This document shows positions 48,115-57,984 of a stretch of 64,000 bases of DNA, piece by piece (positions within the stretch are counted from its first letter, which is position 1; each line of letters begins with the position of its first letter). Under the pieces are notes generated by a model, which saw nothing but the letters and a program-made list of their open reading frames with translations, was not told where the DNA came from and ran no database searches. Source of the stretch: Sphingobacteriaceae bacterium (GTDB taxonomy: Bacteria > Bacteroidota > Bacteroidia > B-17B0 > Aurantibacillaceae); NCBI GenBank assembly GCA_002319075.1, contig NVQB01000001.1, forward strand, positions 434,001-498,000, given 5' to 3'. A program made the translations under genes and the position numbers.

Positions 48115-51006
48115 TTAATTCTTAATTTTTTTTGTGCTGCTTAAAGTTTCTGAAATATATTTTCCCGTATAACCTTTTTTTGTTTTCGCAAGATCTTCCG
48201 GAGTTCCCTCAAATACAACATTGCCACCATGTTCCCCGCCTTCGGGCCCCATATCAATTACCCAATCTGCACACTTTACAACATCCATGTTATGTTCAAT
48301 AACAACGATCGAATGGCCTTTTTTTAACAAAGCATCAAACGATTTCAAAAGCTTGGCCACATCGTGAAAATGTAATCCTGTGGTAGGTTCATCAAACACA
48401 AAAAGTGTTGGCGAAGTATTGTTTATCTGGATTAAAAAACTTGCCAATTTAATACGTTGTGCTTCTCCTCCACTTAAGGTACTGCTGCTTTGCCCTAGTT
48501 GAACATATCCCAGACCCACTGCTTGTAAGGCATTTAATTTCTCTGTTATTTTTATTGCAGTTCTGTTATCCTCATCCTTGCTAAAAAGTTCTACGGCATC
48601 TTCTACCGTTAAATCCAGAATATCTGAAATAGATTTTCCTTTGTAAAGAATTTCAAGGGTTTCCGATTTATAACGTTTGCCCTTGCAGCCTTCGCACTGC
48701 AGTTGAATGTCGGCCATAAATTGCATTTCCACGGTTATTTGACCCTCACCCTGACAAACTTCGCAACGCCCGCCTTCTACGTTAAAACTAAAAAATCCAG
48801 GTTTATAATTCCGCGTTTTGGCGAGCCCTTGGTCTGCAAACAAATTACGCACCTCATCAAATGCTTTTATATAGGTAACAGGATTACTTCGCGAAGATTT
48901 TCCGATAGGATTCTGATCTACAAATTCTAATTGTTTTATTTGTTTTAAACTTCCGCCAATTAAATGATCTGCGTTTACGCTATCGAAATACCCATCTAAA
49001 TAACGCTGCATATAAGGAATTAATCCTTTTTTAATCAGTGTCGACTTTCCAGACCCACTCACACCCGTTACACAAGTCAATACTCCCAGCGGAAATTTTA
49101 CGTTGACATTTTTTAAATTGTTGTCGTTCAGATTTCTAACCTCAATATACTCTTTCCATTTTCTGCGAGCCGTGGGAATTTCTATTCTCAATTGATCGGT
49201 AAGGTACTTAGAAGTATACCCACTTTTATTTTTCAAAAGATCTTTATGCGTTCCCTGGAAAACCAAATGGCCACCATGAGTGCCGGCCTCCGGACCAATA
49301 TCTATCAACTCATCCGCCTGCCGCATAATTTCTTCATCGTGTTCCACGATAATAACCGTATTGCCTTGTTGTTGTAAAGATCGCAGCACTTTTATCAGGC
49401 GCTCTGTATCTCTCGGGTGCAGTCCAATACTTGGTTCGTCGAGAATGTACAAACTTCCAACAAGTGTACTTCCAAGTTGTGTCGCCAAGTTTATCCTTTG
49501 ACTTTCGCCGCCGCTTAAAGTATTAGCAACACGGTTTAGCGTGAGATATCCTAATCCGACATCCATCAAATATTGCAGGCGATTGCTAATTTCAATAAGC
49601 AACCGTTTTGCAACTTTTGTATCGTGTTCGTTTAATTTTAAGTCCTTAAAAAACGGAATAAGATCGCTTACAGGCGATAATACCAGATCATTTATACATT
49701 TACCATCAATAAGAACATAATTAGCATCTTTCCTCAAACGTGTACCGTGACAATCAGGACATGCTGTCTTACCACGATAACGCGCAAGCATAACACGGTA
49801 TTGAATTTTGTAAGTTTCTTTCTCCAGCATTTTGAAGAAAGCCGTTAAACCATCAAAATACTGATTACCTGTCCATAATAGTTCATAATCTTTTTTAGAA
49901 AGCTCCACTATAGGTTTGTGAACGGGGAAATTAAATTTATGCGCACTCTTAAGAAGTTGATTTTTATAGGAGCTCATTACTTCTCCATTCCAGCAAACTA
50001 TGGCATTTTCGTAAACGGATAAACTCTTGTTAGGAATTACAAGGTCTGGATCAACACCGATAATACTTCCAAAACCCTCGCAGGTTTTACAAGCTCCGAT
50101 AGGATTATTGAAAGTAAAAAAGTTAGCAGTAGGCTCTTCAAAGGTTATTCCGTCGAGTTCAAATAAATTGCTAAAAGTGTTTTTATCGTAGGCGCCGTTT
50201 TCTTTTTCTACCCAAACCAGGCATTCTCCTTCACCTTCCTGAAAAGCAGTTTGAACACTATCTCCAGCTCTGTTCACAAAGTCTTCTTCTTCAGGTGCCG
50301 TAACAAGTCTATCGATTAATAAATAAACCTCGGCCGTTTTTTTAGTAGTCTTAAAGTCGATTTCATTTATACGTTGTACTTTATCATTGACAATCGCGCG
50401 CGAAAATCCCTGCTGTTCGAGTAACTGCAATTGTTTTTGAAAGGGTCTGTCTTTTTTCTCGTATACTTTTGAAAGCACCAGAACTTTAGATTCAGGACTT
50501 AGAGCGGTTATAAAATTTACAACATCAGTAACGGTTTGTCTCTTTACTTGCTTACCACTAACAGGGCTGTAAGTTTTACCGATCCGTGAAAAAATCAATT
50601 TAAAATAATCGTAAATCTCCGTTATAGTCCCTACAGTACTTCTTGGATTACGCGAAATAACTTTTTGTTCAATAGCAATTGCAGGTGAAATTCCTTTTAT
50701 ATAATCCACCGCCGGTTTTTCAAGACGGCCTAAAAACTGTCTTGCATAGGCTGAAAGACTTTCTACGTACCTCCTCTGTCCCTCTGCATAAAGTGTATCA
50801 AACGCCAAAGAAGATTTTCCAGATCCAGACAACCCAGTGATCACGATCATTTTATTCCTGGGAATCGCCACGTCAATATTTTTTAAATTATGCTGGCGCG
50901 CTCCCTTAATGATGATAAATTCCTTAGGACTTAGTTTTGTAATATCTTGTTTACCTTCTTCTTTCAACGAAGCAACATTTGTTTTTTTATCTTTAATTTT
51001 TTCCAT
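48115..51006 (-). CDS. uvrA: excinuclease ABC subunit A
   Basis: DNA-damage recognition ATPase of nucleotide excision repair, 963 residues. Two ABC cassettes: first Walker A GLSGSGKSS (about 58-66) with signature LSGGESQRI, second Walker A GVSGSGKST with signature LSGGEAQRI and Walker B LFVFDEPTTGLH. Zinc-finger cysteines occur in CKTCEGFG/CPDCHG and in CEVCQGEG/CEGCKGKR. An N-terminal extension of about 25 residues (MEKIKDKKTNVASLKEEGKQ) precedes the usual start. It is monocistronic; repeat family B lies directly upstream. Confidence 0.97.
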   Translation of the reverse strand: MEKIKDKKTNVASLKEEGKQDITKLSPKEFIIIKGARQHNLKNIDVAIPRNKMIVITGLSGSGKSSLAFDTLYAEGQRRYVESLSAYARQFLGRLEKPAVDYIKGISPAIAIEQKVISRNPRSTVGTITEIYDYFKLIFSRIGKTYSPVSGKQVKRQTVTDVVNFITALSPESKVLVLSKVYEKKDRPFQKQLQLLEQQGFSRAIVNDKVQRINEIDFKTTKKTAEVYLLIDRLVTAPEEEDFVNRAGDSVQTAFQEGEGECLVWVEKENGAYDKNTFSNLFELDGITFEEPTANFFTFNNPIGACKTCEGFGSIIGVDPDLVIPNKSLSVYENAIVCWNGEVMSSYKNQLLKSAHKFNFPVHKPIVELSKKDYELLWTGNQYFDGLTAFFKMLEKETYKIQYRVMLARYRGKTACPDCHGTRLRKDANYVLIDGKCINDLVLSPVSDLIPFFKDLKLNEHDTKVAKRLLIEISNRLQYLMDVGLGYLTLNRVANTLSGGESQRINLATQLGSTLVGSLYILDEPSIGLHPRDTERLIKVLRSLQQQGNTVIIVEHDEEIMRQADELIDIGPEAGTHGGHLVFQGTHKDLLKNKSGYTSKYLTDQLRIEIPTARRKWKEYIEVRNLNDNNLKNVNVKFPLGVLTCVTGVSGSGKSTLIKKGLIPYMQRYLDGYFDSVNADHLIGGSLKQIKQLEFVDQNPIGKSSRSNPVTYIKAFDEVRNLFADQGLAKTRNYKPGFFSFNVEGGRCEVCQGEGQITVEMQFMADIQLQCEGCKGKRYKSETLEILYKGKSISDILDLTVEDAVELFSKDEDNRTAIKITEKLNALQAVGLGYVQLGQSSSTLSGGEAQRIKLASFLIQINNTSPTLFVFDEPTTGLHFHDVAKLLKSFDALLKKGHSIVVIEHNMDVVKCADWVIDMGPEGGEHGGNVVFEGTPEDLAKTKKGYTGKYISETLSSTKKIKN

Positions 51007-51070
51007 TTAAATTTTTTAATACCATCAACCCTAGAACCCCCTGCCTAAAAATCGATCTCCTAATTTACGC

Positions 51071-51113
51071 TCCACTATTAACTTCAAACTAATAACTGCC
51101 GACTATTAACTAT
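51071..51113. repeat. CTATTAACTT-family repeat tract upstream of uvrA
   Basis: TCCACTATTAACTTCAAACT, then AATAACTGCC, GACTATTAACTATG. It resembles the tract at 39149-39224 (CACTATG... CTATTAACTT). It occupies the gap between uvrA and the thioredoxin-like gene. Confidence 0.5.
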
Positions 51114-51127
51114 GTACTCCAGCCAAC

Positions 51128-51613
51128 CTACTCCATCAACTTTTTTAAATGCTGAAGCGTCGAAGGATCTTTCCAGTTAAGATAGCCAACTGTTTCTTTT
51201 TTCACTTCTAAATTTGTATTTAAAATGTAGGATGTCGGAATCGAATTAATTCCAATCTCGTTAAAATGCTTATTCATTTTTAAAAAAGTAAAAGGATACT
51301 TCTCTTTAAAATCCACTACTTTTTCTAGAGACTCATCACTTACCACTACAACCTCAACATCCGAAAGATCTTTGTCCTTTATATCACTCATCACCCCTAA
51401 CTCTTCCCTGCAGTTACCGCACCAGGAGGCACTAAAACACAAAACCACTTTTTTTCCCTTAAAAGAATCCATCTTTACACTTCTTCCCTCCAGGTCTACC
51501 AGATTTAGTGAATTTAGATTTAGTGTTGGCGCCACGCGGTATTTCTGGTAAATGAAAAACCCCACAAATACTGCAATAACAAGCCCTACCGGGTAAATCC
51601 ATTTATTTGACAT
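51128..51613 (-). CDS. membrane-anchored thioredoxin-like protein (TlpA/ResA type)
   Basis: Protein of 161 residues: N-terminal membrane helix (IYPVGLVIAVFVGFFIYQKY) and a periplasmic thioredoxin fold with the active site WCGNC (in ASWCGNCREEL, about 72-76), preceded by SFKGKKVVLCFSAS, and the cis-proline in INSIPTSYILN. TlpA/ResA/DsbE-like redox proteins reduce thiols of cytochromes or other secreted proteins; no cytochrome biogenesis genes lie near. The fold ends normally. Confidence 0.9.
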   Translation of the reverse strand: MSNKWIYPVGLVIAVFVGFFIYQKYRVAPTLNLNSLNLVDLEGRSVKMDSFKGKKVVLCFSASWCGNCREELGVMSDIKDKDLSDVEVVVVSDESLEKVVDFKEKYPFTFLKMNKHFNEIGINSIPTSYILNTNLEVKKETVGYLNWKDPSTLQHLKKLME

Positions 51614-51696
51614 AGTAATTAAGAATCGATAGTTAATTCCTTTACGATTTTTAAGGTTTAGTCTTTAAAATTACGAATAGATTTGCAGGTTAAACA

Positions 51697-52449
51697 GTGT
51701 TTTTGCTAAGAAAGATATTCAAAATTGTGTTAAGGATTGTTATCGCATTCCTTATTCTTACCATGGGCTCGACCCTGCTCTACCGCTGGGTTCCTGTACC
51801 CATTACACCCCTGATGCTTATTCGTTGCGTGGAACAAAAATCTGACGGTAAACCCATGACTCTTAAACACGATTGGGTAAGCCTTGAGGAAATATCTCCT
51901 AAACTTCAGCTGGCAGTGGTATGTAGCGAAGATCAAAATTACCTGAAACATTACGGGTTCGATTTCAAGGCTATAGAAAAAGCCATGAAAGCTAACGAAG
52001 AAGGAAAGAAATTACGAGGAGGTAGTACAATTTCGCAACAAACAGCAAAAAACGTATTTTTGTGGCCTGGCAGAAGTTATATTCGAAAGGGCTTTGAAGT
52101 GTATTTTACCTTGCTAATCGAATTAATGTGGAGTAAAGAAAGGATCATGGAAGTTTATTTAAACAGTATTGAAATGGGTAACGGCGTTTATGGCGCAGAA
52201 TCAGCCGCTCAATATTGGTTTAAAAAGCCGGCAAAAAAACTAAGCAAAGACGAAAGTGCCGCAATTACCGCGATTCTTCCCAACCCACGAAAATTTGTAG
52301 CAAACCCTCCGAGTGCTTATATTGCAAGGAGAAAAGAATGGATTAAAAAACAAATGAGCTTTTGGGGCAATCAGTTGGATTACGATAAATACAACGATGA
52401 TGATAGTGCGGCAGATAACAAAAGTAAAAACCAGAAAAGTAAAAAATAA
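51697..52449 (+). CDS. mtgA: monofunctional peptidoglycan glycosyltransferase
   Basis: GT51 enzyme of 250 residues that polymerises lipid II into glycan strands. Starts GTG 51697 and has an N-terminal membrane helix (about 5-27). The catalytic block VVCSEDQNYLKHYGFDFKAI (Glu about 76), RGGSTISQQTAKNVFLWPGRSY and WSKERIMEVYLNSIEMGNGVYGAESAAQYWFKK are all present. The C-terminal tail is short and polar (DDDSAADNKSKNQKSKK). Its TAA overlaps the ATG of the serine hydrolase gene by one base, so the two cell-wall-related genes are coupled. Confidence 0.95.
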   Translation: MFLLRKIFKIVLRIVIAFLILTMGSTLLYRWVPVPITPLMLIRCVEQKSDGKPMTLKHDWVSLEEISPKLQLAVVCSEDQNYLKHYGFDFKAIEKAMKANEEGKKLRGGSTISQQTAKNVFLWPGRSYIRKGFEVYFTLLIELMWSKERIMEVYLNSIEMGNGVYGAESAAQYWFKKPAKKLSKDESAAITAILPNPRKFVANPPSAYIARRKEWIKKQMSFWGNQLDYDKYNDDDSAADNKSKNQKSKK

Positions 52450-53615
52450 TGAATAAAGTACATGTCCTGATTATTTTATTGGTAATGTTTTTAAACGGTG
52501 GAAATTCTTCCACTGTCATCAAAGCAAAAAAAGTTTTTGGAAAAGCGGCACAAGCGGATGTTTCCTCTAATTTAACGGCTGCTCAAAAAATTATTGCCAA
52601 TAAGCTCGACTTTTTCTTTACCGACATGAATAAAAAAGGCATCTTCAACGGAAGTGTCCTGGTGTCGCGCGCAGGAAAAGTGATCTATAAAAAATCGCTG
52701 GGCATTCTCGACAAATCAACACAAAACCGCTTAACCGACTCTTCCATGTTTCAGTTAGCCTCCGTTTCTAAAGTTATTACTGCTACGGCGGTGCTAATGC
52801 TGCACGAAAGAGAGATTATCGATATCAACAAACCTTTTAAATTCTATTTTCCCGATTTCCCTTACGAGAATGTAAATGTGAAAGATCTTTTAAATCACCG
52901 TTCGGGTTTACCTAATTATATCTACACGTTAAATACTGAAATCTGTAAGCCAAACTACCAGATGAACAATATTGAAATGTATGAACAGTTTGTTGCCAAA
53001 AACACCAAACAATGCTTGAAACCTGATTACCGTTTTAATTACTGTAACACAAATTATGCTTTACTTGCTCTGCTCATTGAAAAAACAAGTGGTAAAAGTT
53101 ATTCGCAATTTCTGAAAGAAGAATTATTCAAACCACTGGGTATGAAAAATACCGCTACTATTAAAGACATTGATTTAAAGGGAATAAACATAACCAGGCC
53201 TTACGATACACGTTGGAGACCGGTAGCTTTTGATGCCAGCGATTATGTACTAGGCGATAAAAGTATTTACTCTACCCCTTTCGATCTTTTTCTCTTCAGC
53301 GAAGCCTTATACCAAAACAAAATCATTTCGCCTAAAACACAAGAACTTGCATACACCGCTTTCAGTAAAGAAAAAAAAATAAATAACTACGGTTACGGGT
53401 GGAGATTAAAAAATTATGAGGATCCTGATAAAAAAGAAGTCTATCACAACGGTTGGTGGCATGGGTACCGTTCTTCATTTCACCGCCGGTTAAAAGATAC
53501 ACTAACAGTAATCATCTTAAGTAATCAGTTAAACCGTTCAGCTTATCAAACCTATAAGGTTTACGATATTCTGGATAACAAAGCAGAGTCGCTTCAGGCA
53601 GAAGACGAAGAGTAA
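52449..53615 (+). CDS. exported serine hydrolase of the beta-lactamase class C family
   Basis: Protein of 388 residues with a signal peptide (MNKVHVLIILLVMFLNGGNS). The fold has the SxxK tetrad in ASVSKVI (about 104-107), the YxN motif in RFNYCNTNYALL (about 195), and HNG in the third motif position (EVYHNGWWHG, about 340). Members act as D,D-peptidases, esterases or beta-lactamases; coupling to mtgA favours a cell-wall role, but resistance cannot be deduced. A short acidic tail ends the protein. Confidence 0.88.
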   Translation: MNKVHVLIILLVMFLNGGNSSTVIKAKKVFGKAAQADVSSNLTAAQKIIANKLDFFFTDMNKKGIFNGSVLVSRAGKVIYKKSLGILDKSTQNRLTDSSMFQLASVSKVITATAVLMLHEREIIDINKPFKFYFPDFPYENVNVKDLLNHRSGLPNYIYTLNTEICKPNYQMNNIEMYEQFVAKNTKQCLKPDYRFNYCNTNYALLALLIEKTSGKSYSQFLKEELFKPLGMKNTATIKDIDLKGINITRPYDTRWRPVAFDASDYVLGDKSIYSTPFDLFLFSEALYQNKIISPKTQELAYTAFSKEKKINNYGYGWRLKNYEDPDKKEVYHNGWWHGYRSSFHRRLKDTLTVIILSNQLNRSAYQTYKVYDILDNKAESLQAEDEE

Positions 53616-53646
53616 AACCAGAATTTTATATGTACTTTTGCACTTT

Positions 53647-54387
53647 ATGTTTACCCTCTATTTAAAAGAAATACGCAGTTTTTTAAGCTCCCTGATTGGC
53701 TACATCGCTATCAGTGTGTTTATAACGCTCATAGGTATTTTTATGTGGGTTATCCCTACCGAGGGTGGTGGCTATAATATTTTAGACAATGGTTTCGCCA
53801 ACATCGATCCTTTATTTTTCATCGCTCCCTGGGTTTATTTATTTTTAATTCCAGCCATTACCATGCGTTCTTTTTCTGAAGAGAAAAAAAATGGCACCAT
53901 AGAATTACTTTTAACACGACCGCTCACCGATTTACAAATCGTACTTGCAAAATATTTTGCAGGTTTTACTTTAGTAATTGTTTCGCTCCTTCCTACACTT
54001 ATTTATTATTACAGTGTTCACGTGCTTGGTGCGCCAAAAGGCAACCTGGATACGGGCGGTATGTGGGGTTCTTTTATCGGACTGCTTTTTCTGGGTGCAG
54101 GTTTTGTCTCTATAGGGATTTTTGCCTCGGCAATTGCAGAAAATCAGGTTATTGCTTTCATAATAGCAATGCTTCTCTGCTTTTTCTGCTACATCGGCTT
54201 TGAATACATTGCTCAGAGTGGTGTATTTGGAAAATACGACGCTTTCTTTAAAAGTCTTGGCATCAATGATCATTACACCAGCATGAGCCGCGGGGTTTTG
54301 GATACACGCGATATTATATATTTTTTAAGTGTCATTACTTTGTTTAATCTATTCACCCGTTTAGTTTTGGAAAGCAGAAAATGGTAA
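53647..54387 (+). CDS. gldF: gliding-motility ABC transporter permease GldF
   Basis: Inner-membrane protein of 246 residues from ATG 53647 (a TTG three codons upstream is possible). Six hydrophobic segments; the family features YLKEIRSFLSSLIGYIAI, FIAPWVYLFLIPAITMRSFSEEKKNGTIELLLTRPLT and the final LSVITLFNLFTRLVLESRKW are present. GldF works with GldG and the ATPase GldA; gldA is not in this window. It overlaps gldG by 7 bp. Confidence 0.93.
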   Translation: MFTLYLKEIRSFLSSLIGYIAISVFITLIGIFMWVIPTEGGGYNILDNGFANIDPLFFIAPWVYLFLIPAITMRSFSEEKKNGTIELLLTRPLTDLQIVLAKYFAGFTLVIVSLLPTLIYYYSVHVLGAPKGNLDTGGMWGSFIGLLFLGAGFVSIGIFASAIAENQVIAFIIAMLLCFFCYIGFEYIAQSGVFGKYDAFFKSLGINDHYTSMSRGVLDTRDIIYFLSVITLFNLFTRLVLESRKW

Positions 54388-56093
54388 GTGAAAAGAAAAT
54401 AACGACCTCCAACAAACGCCGTGATATAACTTCCCTGGCGATACTTCTTGTTATTGTTGTACTTCTTAATTTTGTGGGATCGTTTTACTTTAAACGATTT
54501 GACCTGACTTCAGAAAAACGCTATACCCTTGCAGAATCTACAAGAACACTCTTAGGAAACCTGGATGATGCTGTTTATCTGAAAGTCTACTTAAATGGCG
54601 ACTTTGATCCGGGATTTACAAGACTAAAAAATGAAGCCCGCGAAATCCTGGATGAGTTTCGCGCTTATTCAAAAAACCAGGTGCAGTACGAATTTATTAC
54701 TCCCGGCGATGGACTAACAGGTGACGAAAAAAATAACATTGAAAGACAACTTTACGAAAAGGGACTTATTCCGGAAGAAATCACCTTACGCGGAAAAGAC
54801 AAAACAACTCAAAACCGCGTTTGGCCAGGTGCTATTGTAAACTATAAAGGCAAAGAAGCTGTATGGCAAATTTTTACACGCCAGACACCAGGAATTGACA
54901 TAGAAACTTCCATCAATAACAGTGTTGAAGAATTAGAATACAGTCTCACCAACTCTATTAGAAAATTACAACGCACAAAACGTCCTGAGGTTACGTTTAT
55001 TCAAGGGCAACACGAACTCGATACTATACAACAATATAGTTTCATGAAAGCCTTGTCAGAATACTACGATGTAAATCAAACGACCATAACACCGGGACGG
55101 GAACTCTCCTCTTTGAAGGGAAGTGACGCGATCGTCATTTCAAAGCCAGACAGTGCTTTCACCGACAAGGAAATTTACACCATCGATCAGTACATTATGA
55201 AAGGCGGTAAAGTTTTGTGGCTAATAGATCCCCTGCTTACAAATCAGGATTCTCTCGCAAGAGGCTTTACCATTGGTTTAGCCCGTCCTTTAAACCTGGA
55301 GCAAATGCTTTACAAATATGGCGTGCGCTTAAATAATATTATGGTGCAGGACATCCAATGCAGTTATTTAAAAATCAATACAGGCTTTAAAGGGCAATCT
55401 AAAATGGAATTATTGCCATGGGTCTATTCGCCACTTGTTTTACCGGATATTGATCACCCTATCGTGAAAAACCTCGATCTTATAAAATTCGATTTCCTTA
55501 GTACACTCGATACCATTGCTTCGGCTAAAAACATTAAAAAAACAATTCTCTTAAAAACTTCCAAATACACAAAAACGCAGCCGGCCCCTGCACGTATTTC
55601 TCTCGCCATGACAAGAATGAAGTTGAAGGAATCTCAGTTTATTAATTCTTACCAACCAATTGCTTGCCTGTTGGAGGGTGAATTCACGAGTTTTGTAGAA
55701 AACCGTTTACCATCGGCTCTTCTAAACGATAGCAATTTTAAACACATTGATCACGGTAAAGCCACCAAAATGATTGTGGTAGCTGATGGCGACGTGGCTA
55801 AGAACGAATACCGCCGCAGTACAGGAGAAGTTCTTCCACTTGGCTTCGACAGAAACACACAACAAACTTTTGCCAATAAAACTTTTTTAGTGAACTGCGT
55901 AAATTATTTATTGGACGATGAAGGCATGTTGCAATTACGTTCAAGAGAAGTAAAATTAAGATTGTTGGATAAGAAGAAAATCAACCTTCAGCGCCACAAA
56001 TGGCAGTTCATAAACGTAGCAGTTCCTTTGTTATTGGTTATCGCTTTTGCAATATCACAATTCTACATTCGCAAACGAAAATATTCAGCGTAA
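54381..56093 (+). CDS. gldG: gliding-motility ABC-associated protein GldG
   Basis: Protein of 570 residues with an N-terminal membrane helix (about 20-38), a long periplasmic part containing the GldG/IFT52-like domain (LTSEKRYTLAESTRTLLGNLDDAVYLKVYLNGDFDPGF; TFIQGQHELDTIQQYSFMKALSEYYDV; GGKVLWLIDPLL) and a C-terminal helix (FINVAVPLLLVIAFAISQFY). It pairs with GldF in the ABC complex required for gliding in Flavobacterium johnsoniae. Upstream gldF overlaps it. Confidence 0.94.
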   Translation: MVSEKKITTSNKRRDITSLAILLVIVVLLNFVGSFYFKRFDLTSEKRYTLAESTRTLLGNLDDAVYLKVYLNGDFDPGFTRLKNEAREILDEFRAYSKNQVQYEFITPGDGLTGDEKNNIERQLYEKGLIPEEITLRGKDKTTQNRVWPGAIVNYKGKEAVWQIFTRQTPGIDIETSINNSVEELEYSLTNSIRKLQRTKRPEVTFIQGQHELDTIQQYSFMKALSEYYDVNQTTITPGRELSSLKGSDAIVISKPDSAFTDKEIYTIDQYIMKGGKVLWLIDPLLTNQDSLARGFTIGLARPLNLEQMLYKYGVRLNNIMVQDIQCSYLKINTGFKGQSKMELLPWVYSPLVLPDIDHPIVKNLDLIKFDFLSTLDTIASAKNIKKTILLKTSKYTKTQPAPARISLAMTRMKLKESQFINSYQPIACLLEGEFTSFVENRLPSALLNDSNFKHIDHGKATKMIVVADGDVAKNEYRRSTGEVLPLGFDRNTQQTFANKTFLVNCVNYLLDDEGMLQLRSREVKLRLLDKKKINLQRHKWQFINVAVPLLLVIAFAISQFYIRKRKYSA

Positions 56094-56206
56094 ATGATAT
56101 AGTAGTGCGATCGGGACAGGGCACAAAATTGTGTCAGTTCGGGCAGGGCAAAAGAGTTAAGATTTTTTTGAGCCAGTTAGTGCGATAGGTTTGCAGTAGT
56201 GGAGAA

Positions 56207-56878
56207 CTAGGTCAAACTGAAATTCGTTTCCAATAACTGATTTTTCACAGCGAACATTACTACACCTGCCGTATTATTTACACCTAGTTTATTCATGATG
56301 TTTTTGCGGTGCGTATTTACAGTGTGCGTACTAAGTTTTAATTTATCGGCTATAAGTTTGTTAGATAGACCCTCAGCAATGCCGCGAATAATATCGATCT
56401 CACGTTCTGTAACAGGAACCCCATCGCACCCAAGAGATTTAATAAAAGAATTATTGGTAACAATTTCAGGACTTGCAGATAAGAAAGAAATGATCTTTCC
56501 ACAGATAAACTTCTCTCCTTTAATTGTTGAATTTATAGCTTCGAGAATTTCTATTTTATCACAGTCTTTTAATAAAAAACTGGTAACACCGCTTTCTAAA
56601 ACAGCATTCAATTCTTTTTTAGAAAGTAACTCGGTAATGATTAAAAATTTTGTGCGTGAATACTTTTTTACGAGCACTTTTAACTCTTCACCTGACATGC
56701 CTAAAGCAACGAAATCGGCAATTAAAAGATTGGGTTTAGAAAGATATAATTGATTGATAAGATCTTCTTTATCTCCACAAACAGAGGGCACTAATTCAAA
56801 GCCTTTTAATTCTCCAACTAAAAGTTCTAACCCTACACGTGACAAAAAATTTTTATCTGCTATAAGTACTTTGATCAT
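56207..56878 (-). CDS. NarL/LuxR-family response regulator, orphan
   Basis: Protein of 223 residues from ATG 56878 (a TTG upstream would add seven residues). Receiver domain (about 1-120) with D in LLIADFVALGMS as phospho-acceptor and K in FLLKDC; LuxR-type HTH (about 157-215; PVTEREIDIIRGIAEGLSNKLIADKLKLSTHTVNTHRKNIMNKL). No kinase gene is near. The acceptor loop FVALGM is unusual but the aspartate and lysine are kept, so phosphorylation is possible. It lies 34 bp from rnz on the same strand. Confidence 0.9.
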   Translation of the reverse strand: MIKVLIADKNFLSRVGLELLVGELKGFELVPSVCGDKEDLINQLYLSKPNLLIADFVALGMSGEELKVLVKKYSRTKFLIITELLSKKELNAVLESGVTSFLLKDCDKIEILEAINSTIKGEKFICGKIISFLSASPEIVTNNSFIKSLGCDGVPVTEREIDIIRGIAEGLSNKLIADKLKLSTHTVNTHRKNIMNKLGVNNTAGVVMFAVKNQLLETNFSLT

Positions 56879-56912
56879 GGTACAAAGATACAATAACAAA
56901 GTTATACACGTG

Positions 56913-57833
56913 TTAAATTTTTATTTTTTTACCATCCGTTGCCAACATAGCGGCTCCGAAAATAGCTTCGGCGTCGCTGAGAAAACCATCCAGGTTGCGG
57001 TAACGAGCTGAAAAATGTCCGAGCAATAATTGTTTGGCCTCACTTAACTTTGCAATTTCGGCAGCTTGCTTTGCAGTGGTATGATAGGTTTTAGCAGCTC
57101 TCTCCAGATTATCGTCCAAAAAAGTAGACTCGTGGTAAAGCAGGTTTACGTTTTTTATAAAAGGAATTAAACTTTTATCAAAAATGGTATCACTGCAATA
57201 AGCATAACTTCTGGCCTGCGCAGGATCCAGAGTCGCATCTTCATTTTTTATAAGTTCGCCATCCAAATTCAGCACATCTTTTCCCGCTTTTAAAGCATGT
57301 ATGTCTGCCATAGAAATATTAAACTTTTCTAATTTGTATTTATCTATTTTACGGGGAAAAGGTTTTTCTTTAAATAAAAATCCTGTGCAAAAAATGCGAT
57401 GTTTTAAAGGAAAAGAATAAACCTCCACTTTTGTGTCTTCAAAAATGAGATGCAGATCATCATCCTGAGTGAAAACCCATTTAATCGGATAATTTAAACG
57501 TGTTTGTGAAACGCTATTAATCGCATCAATAATCGTCTTAAGCTCTTTAGGACAGTAAATTGTTAACTCCTGTTTTCGTCCCAGAAGATGCATACTACTT
57601 AGCAAGCCAGGTAAGCCAAAAAAATGATCCCCATGTAAATGTGAAATAAATATATGATCTATAGACTGGAACTTGGCCTTAAAACGGCGTAATTGAATTT
57701 GAGTTGCTTCGCCGCAATCAATTAAAAAATAACGCTCGGCAATGTTGAGTAATTGCGAACTGGGATTTCTTTCGGAAGTAGGACTTGCAGAAGAGGATCC
57801 TAAAATAAGGAGTTCAAACGTCTGGACACTCAT
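56913..57833 (-). CDS. rnz: ribonuclease Z
   Basis: Metallo-beta-lactamase-fold endonuclease of 306 residues that removes the 3' trailer of precursor tRNAs lacking CCA. Metal ligands: HLHGDH at 65-70, further histidines in LLYHEST and LLGHFSARY, and aspartate in YCSDT. Length and the LGSSSASPTSERNPSS start match the bacterial long-form RNase Z of about 305 residues. It diverges from ndk across a 150-bp promoter region. Confidence 0.95.
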   Translation of the reverse strand: MSVQTFELLILGSSSASPTSERNPSSQLLNIAERYFLIDCGEATQIQLRRFKAKFQSIDHIFISHLHGDHFFGLPGLLSSMHLLGRKQELTIYCPKELKTIIDAINSVSQTRLNYPIKWVFTQDDDLHLIFEDTKVEVYSFPLKHRIFCTGFLFKEKPFPRKIDKYKLEKFNISMADIHALKAGKDVLNLDGELIKNEDATLDPAQARSYAYCSDTIFDKSLIPFIKNVNLLYHESTFLDDNLERAAKTYHTTAKQAAEIAKLSEAKQLLLGHFSARYRNLDGFLSDAEAIFGAAMLATDGKKIKI

Positions 57834-57934
57834 CGCACAATAATCATATTAATAAACGAATTACTTGGCTAAAGATACCTAAACACATTCCTAAAACAAA
57901 AACCGCATTTAATTGCTTTAGCGCTCCCTTAATA

Positions 57935-57966
57935 TTTGCATAGCGAAGGCTTTTTAAGTATTTTTG
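57935..57966 (+). promoter_or_regulatory. Bacteroidota-type promoter of ndk
   Basis: TTTG at 57935-57938, 20 bp spacer, TATTTTTG at 57959-57966. This fits TTTG-N19-23-TAnnTTTG very well. The ATG follows 18 bp downstream. Confidence 0.65.
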
Positions 57967-57984
57967 CAGCCTTAAACAGAAAAA